This document shows, piece after piece, positions 15,666 through 17,965 of a DNA stretch of 17,965 nucleotides. Made by a program: the position numbers and the translations under genes. Location: assembly GCA_030531025.1 (NCBI GenBank), contig JAUMTV010000067.1:1-17965 (forward strand). Direction: 5' to 3'. The notes beneath the pieces are model-generated. The model searched no databases. It was given only the letters and a program-made list of their open reading frames with translations, and was not told the origin of the DNA. This DNA comes from Turicibacter sp. GTDB taxonomy: Bacteria > Bacillota > Bacilli > MOL361 > Turicibacteraceae. Positions within the stretch are counted from its first letter, which is position 1. Each line of letters starts with the position of its first letter.

Positions 15666-16533
15666 ACTTAAGTCCAGAGTGCGCCATCGTATTCATCACT
15701 TTACTTTGTAAAAGAACGAATAAGATTAAGTTAGGTAAAAACATGATTAATGAGGCCGCTGCTGCTATCCCTTGTCCCGCTACGACGTTTGTTGTAGAAG
15801 CGAGTGTATTCATATAAAAGGCTAATGTTCTTAAGCTTTCACTTGTCACAAATAGCGAAGAACTTTCAATATTATTCCATACTTGTTGGAACACTAGAAT
15901 GGCCGCCGTTGCTAACGCAGGACGAACAATCGGTAAAATAATTTTATGATAAATTTGAAATTCATTGGCACCATCAATCGTTGCTGCCTCTATCAACTCA
16001 TCCGGAATTTGATCCATAAACTGTTTAATTAAAAATAATCCGACTGGCATAGCAAGTGTTGGTAGAATATGTGCAAGGTATGTATCACCAATTCCAATCT
16101 TATCAATGACTAAGTAACGTGGAATCATCACAGCTATCGGAACAAACATTAAGGCTAAGTTATTGATTTCTAATAATGTTCCTTTACTTTTAAAACGCAT
16201 TTTTGATAATGCAAATCCTGCCATTGATGAAATAATAATAGAAAGTAAAACAACAATTAGCGTGATCACCACACTATTAAATACATAACGACTGAGTGGG
16301 ATTCCTGAATCATTAGATTGTGCCAATAGATTTGTGAAGTTATCTAATGTTGGTCTTGAAACAAAAAACTTAGGTGGAAAGGCGAATAATTCATCCATCG
16401 GTTTAAAAGCATGACAGAAAATAAATATAATCGGTAATGCCATGAAGACTGCCAATGGAATTAGATAAATATAGAACTTCATCTGGCTTTTATCAAAGCG
16501 AGAAGGGTTAACTCTATCAATTTGTAACGACAT
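15664..16533 (-). CDS. Carbohydrate ABC transporter permease, MalG-like (system A)
   Basis: This 289-residue permease has six predicted helices and the EAA loop [17 protein letters not shown] (182-198), the usual size for CUT1 MalG-type subunits. It begins at ATG 16533, with AAGGAGG 8 nt upstream formed by the last codons of the preceding permease (3-nt gap), so the pair is tightly coupled. The C-terminus ends in the hydrophobic [12 protein letters not shown] and a short AHSGLK tail. It is one half of the system A channel. The following gene starts only a few nucleotides after its stop, which ties the NHL/YIP1 protein to this importer. Confidence 0.94.
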   Translation of the reverse strand: MSLQIDRVNPSRFDKSQMKFYIYLIPLAVFMALPIIFIFCHAFKPMDELFAFPPKFFVSRPTLDNFTNLLAQSNDSGIPLSRYVFNSVVITLIVVLLSIIISSMAGFALSKMRFKSKGTLLEINNLALMFVPIAVMIPRYLVIDKIGIGDTYLAHILPTLAMPVGLFLIKQFMDQIPDELIEAATIDGANEFQIYHKIILPIVRPALATAAILVFQQVWNNIESSSLFVTSESLRTLAFYMNTLASTTNVVAGQGIAAAASLIMFLPNLILFVLLQSKVMNTMAHSGLK

Positions 16534-16536
16534 GTC

Positions 16537-17421
16537 TTACGCCTCCTTTTCATCGAATATTTTCTTAGCCATAACTGAGAATGTGTAAATGATTAGTAAT
16601 AAAGCAACAGACACTGTAGCCGCATATCCCATCTCATAACGAATAAATCCATAATCCTCAATATGGTTAACCATCAACTGTCCAGCATAACCAGGTGTCG
16701 GGTTTGTTCCTGATAATTGAACCCCGATTGCTCCAGCTTGGAAAGTTGATACAACAGACATAACCGCACCGAATAACATTTGTGGCTTCATTGATGGAAT
16801 TGTAATATAAAACATTTCTTGAAATTTATTTTTAATCCCATCAATTGCTCCAGCCTCATAAAGTGTTTCATCAATATTTAAAACTCCGGCTAACATGGCT
16901 AAGAAACCGACCCCCATACTGCTCCATAAACCAACAATAATCATAACCGGCATTAAGTAAATACTAGATGATAAAAATTCAATTGGCTCGGTAATCACTC
17001 CTAATCTCATCAGCAAACTATTAATATATCCACTTTGATCTCCACTAAATAAAATTCGCCATACTGTTGCCATAGCAACCCCAGTTGTCATCGATGGAGA
17101 ATAAATAATTAACGCAAGAATGGTTCTTGGAACTTTAGTTAAATGTGCTAACGACCATGCGAGGAAAAACGAAAGCAGATATCCCCCGATACCAACTATA
17201 ATTGCAAAGATAATCGTATTAGGCAGTACATACTGCATGAAGATTTCATCTTGTGTGATTAGATTAATATAATTTAAAAAGCCAACTATATCTGGTGTTT
17301 GAATCGTGTTATAGTTTGTAAATGATAAAGCAATAGCCATGATGACTGGAATAATGATAAAAACAACAAATAATAAAACATACGGTGCTAGGAACAGAAA
17401 ATGCTTTTTAGATTGTTTCAT
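16537..17421 (-). CDS. Carbohydrate ABC transporter permease, MalF-like (system A)
   Basis: This 294-residue permease has the standard length. The first helix is [20 protein letters not shown] (about 12-31), five more helices follow, and the EAA loop reads [20 protein letters not shown] (187-206), with the family's Glu-Ala-Gly-Ala variant. The ATG at 17421 lies 1 nt after the stop of the binding-protein gene. AAAGGAGG within that gene serves as RBS at a long spacing of 11 nt. It lacks the basic C-terminal tail of the system B MalF-like subunit and ends in IFDEKEA. It forms the system A translocation pore with the next gene. Confidence 0.94.
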   Translation of the reverse strand: MKQSKKHFLFLAPYVLLFVVFIIIPVIMAIALSFTNYNTIQTPDIVGFLNYINLITQDEIFMQYVLPNTIIFAIIVGIGGYLLSFFLAWSLAHLTKVPRTILALIIYSPSMTTGVAMATVWRILFSGDQSGYINSLLMRLGVITEPIEFLSSSIYLMPVMIIVGLWSSMGVGFLAMLAGVLNIDETLYEAGAIDGIKNKFQEMFYITIPSMKPQMLFGAVMSVVSTFQAGAIGVQLSGTNPTPGYAGQLMVNHIEDYGFIRYEMGYAATVSVALLLIIYTFSVMAKKIFDEKEA

Positions 17422-17422
17422 C

Positions 17423-17965
17423 TTACTCTATTCCTCCTTTTAAGACATCTAAGTCAAGCGTTGGTGTTACATATGGACTTACAACTTCTCCATTTTTCAC
17501 AAAACCAAATTCTTCGAGTTTTCTTAATGTTTCACGATTAATACGCTTAACAGCTAAGTCAATTGCTTTACGCTCATTTTCTCCGTCAAGTACAATTGAA
17601 ATATAAGCATTGGACAATTCACGCTCAAGCATATAAGTCCCTGGTACACGTGGTGCTTCAATTAGCCACTGTGTTTGTGCTAAGATTGTTTCTTTATGAT
17701 CTGAATCCCATGGTAATTGTGCATAAGCCTCTTGGTTAGCTGTATTCCATAAATATTCATCTCCATATGTTACTTGTAATCTTAAACCAAACTCAATTTG
17801 TGTCTCAGTTGAGGTCCACCATTTTAAGTACTCCCAAGCCTCTTCTTGTTTATCAGAGCTTTCAAAAATCATTAGATTCTCTGCTCCACCATTAGAGTAA
17901 CGTAAGATTTCTCCTTCTTCATTTTCAACCCCAGGAATTAAGGCAATATCCCAAGAGTTTGCTAA
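17423..17965 (-). CDS. Sugar ABC transporter solute-binding protein, C-terminal part (system A), partial
   Basis: The frame is open from the window edge to the TAA at 17425-17423, giving 180 residues and no N-terminus. The visible part begins WDIALIPG shortly after the edge, followed by [17 protein letters not shown] and [17 protein letters not shown]. This is the classical C-terminal signature of family-1 sugar-binding proteins (the GG-N-hydrophobic strand and the AWE-hinge helix with flanking tryptophans). An internal ATG at 17872 exists but lies inside the conserved domain and is not the start. It leads the system A operon segment directly into its two permeases. The ligand cannot be read from the fragment; a plant-derived oligosaccharide is likely from context. 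Confidence 0.9.
   Translation of the reverse strand, partial: LANSWDIALIPGVENEEGEILRYSNGGAENLMIFESSDKQEEAWEYLKWWTSTETQIEFGLRLQVTYGDEYLWNTANQEAYAQLPWDSDHKETILAQTQWLIEAPRVPGTYMLERELSNAYISIVLDGENERKAIDLAVKRINRETLRKLEEFGFVKNGEVVSPYVTPTLDLDVLKGGIE

Noticed and set aside
1..17965. CRISPR arrays, insertion sequences, tRNA/rRNA genes, phage genes or toxin-antitoxin pairs
   Set aside because: No regularly spaced repeats, transposase or integrase motifs, or tRNA-like cloverleaf sequence were seen. All long open frames fit the sugar-utilisation locus.

Overview
The window is AT-rich DNA read with the standard code (TGG for Trp, TGA used as a stop). It has strong AGGAGG-type ribosome binding sites, some GTG and TTG starts, lipoprotein signals and CUT1-type sugar importers. 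Together these point to a low-GC Bacillota, probably a gut or plant-polysaccharide degrader. A Turicibacter/Erysipelotrichales-like source is only a guess. Every credible gene lies on the minus strand, so the genes are described from high to low coordinates, the direction of transcription.

Upstream half (17965 to about 11277): the C-terminal part of a sugar-binding protein (its N-terminus lies outside the window), two permeases of ABC system A, a membrane protein that joins a six-bladed NHL beta-propeller, a TPR-like segment and a YIP1-type membrane domain, and a large secreted protein that I assign to DUF5696. These genes are packed with 1-3 nt gaps or short overlaps. The last one overlaps the next permease by 4 nt (ATGA).

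Middle (11280 to 7571): ABC system B, with two permeases and a lipoprotein solute-binding protein. Neither importer has an ATPase gene here, which suggests a shared MsmX/MsmK-type ATPase encoded elsewhere.

Downstream half (7570 to 1): a structured 174-nt intergenic region, then three GH51 alpha-L-arabinofuranosidases in tandem. The first is a LamG/Ig/GH51 protein without a signal peptide, the second is secreted and C-terminally anchored, and the third is a short cytoplasmic AbfA type. A 78-nt gap with a hairpin and a possible promoter separates these from a cytoplasmic GH43 arabinanase/arabinosidase, which is cut by the window start.

Reading: this is an arabinan or arabinoxylan side-chain utilisation locus. 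The surface-anchored GH51 would trim substrate outside the cell. One or both ABC systems would import arabino-oligosaccharides, and the cytoplasmic GH51 and GH43 enzymes would finish hydrolysis to L-arabinose. The least understood part is the NHL/TPR/YIP1 plus DUF5696 pair held between two complete sets of importer permeases. Several intercistronic hairpins lack U-tracts and look more like mRNA processing or stability elements, or operators, than terminators. I saw no tRNA, rRNA, CRISPR, insertion sequence, phage or attachment-site signal.
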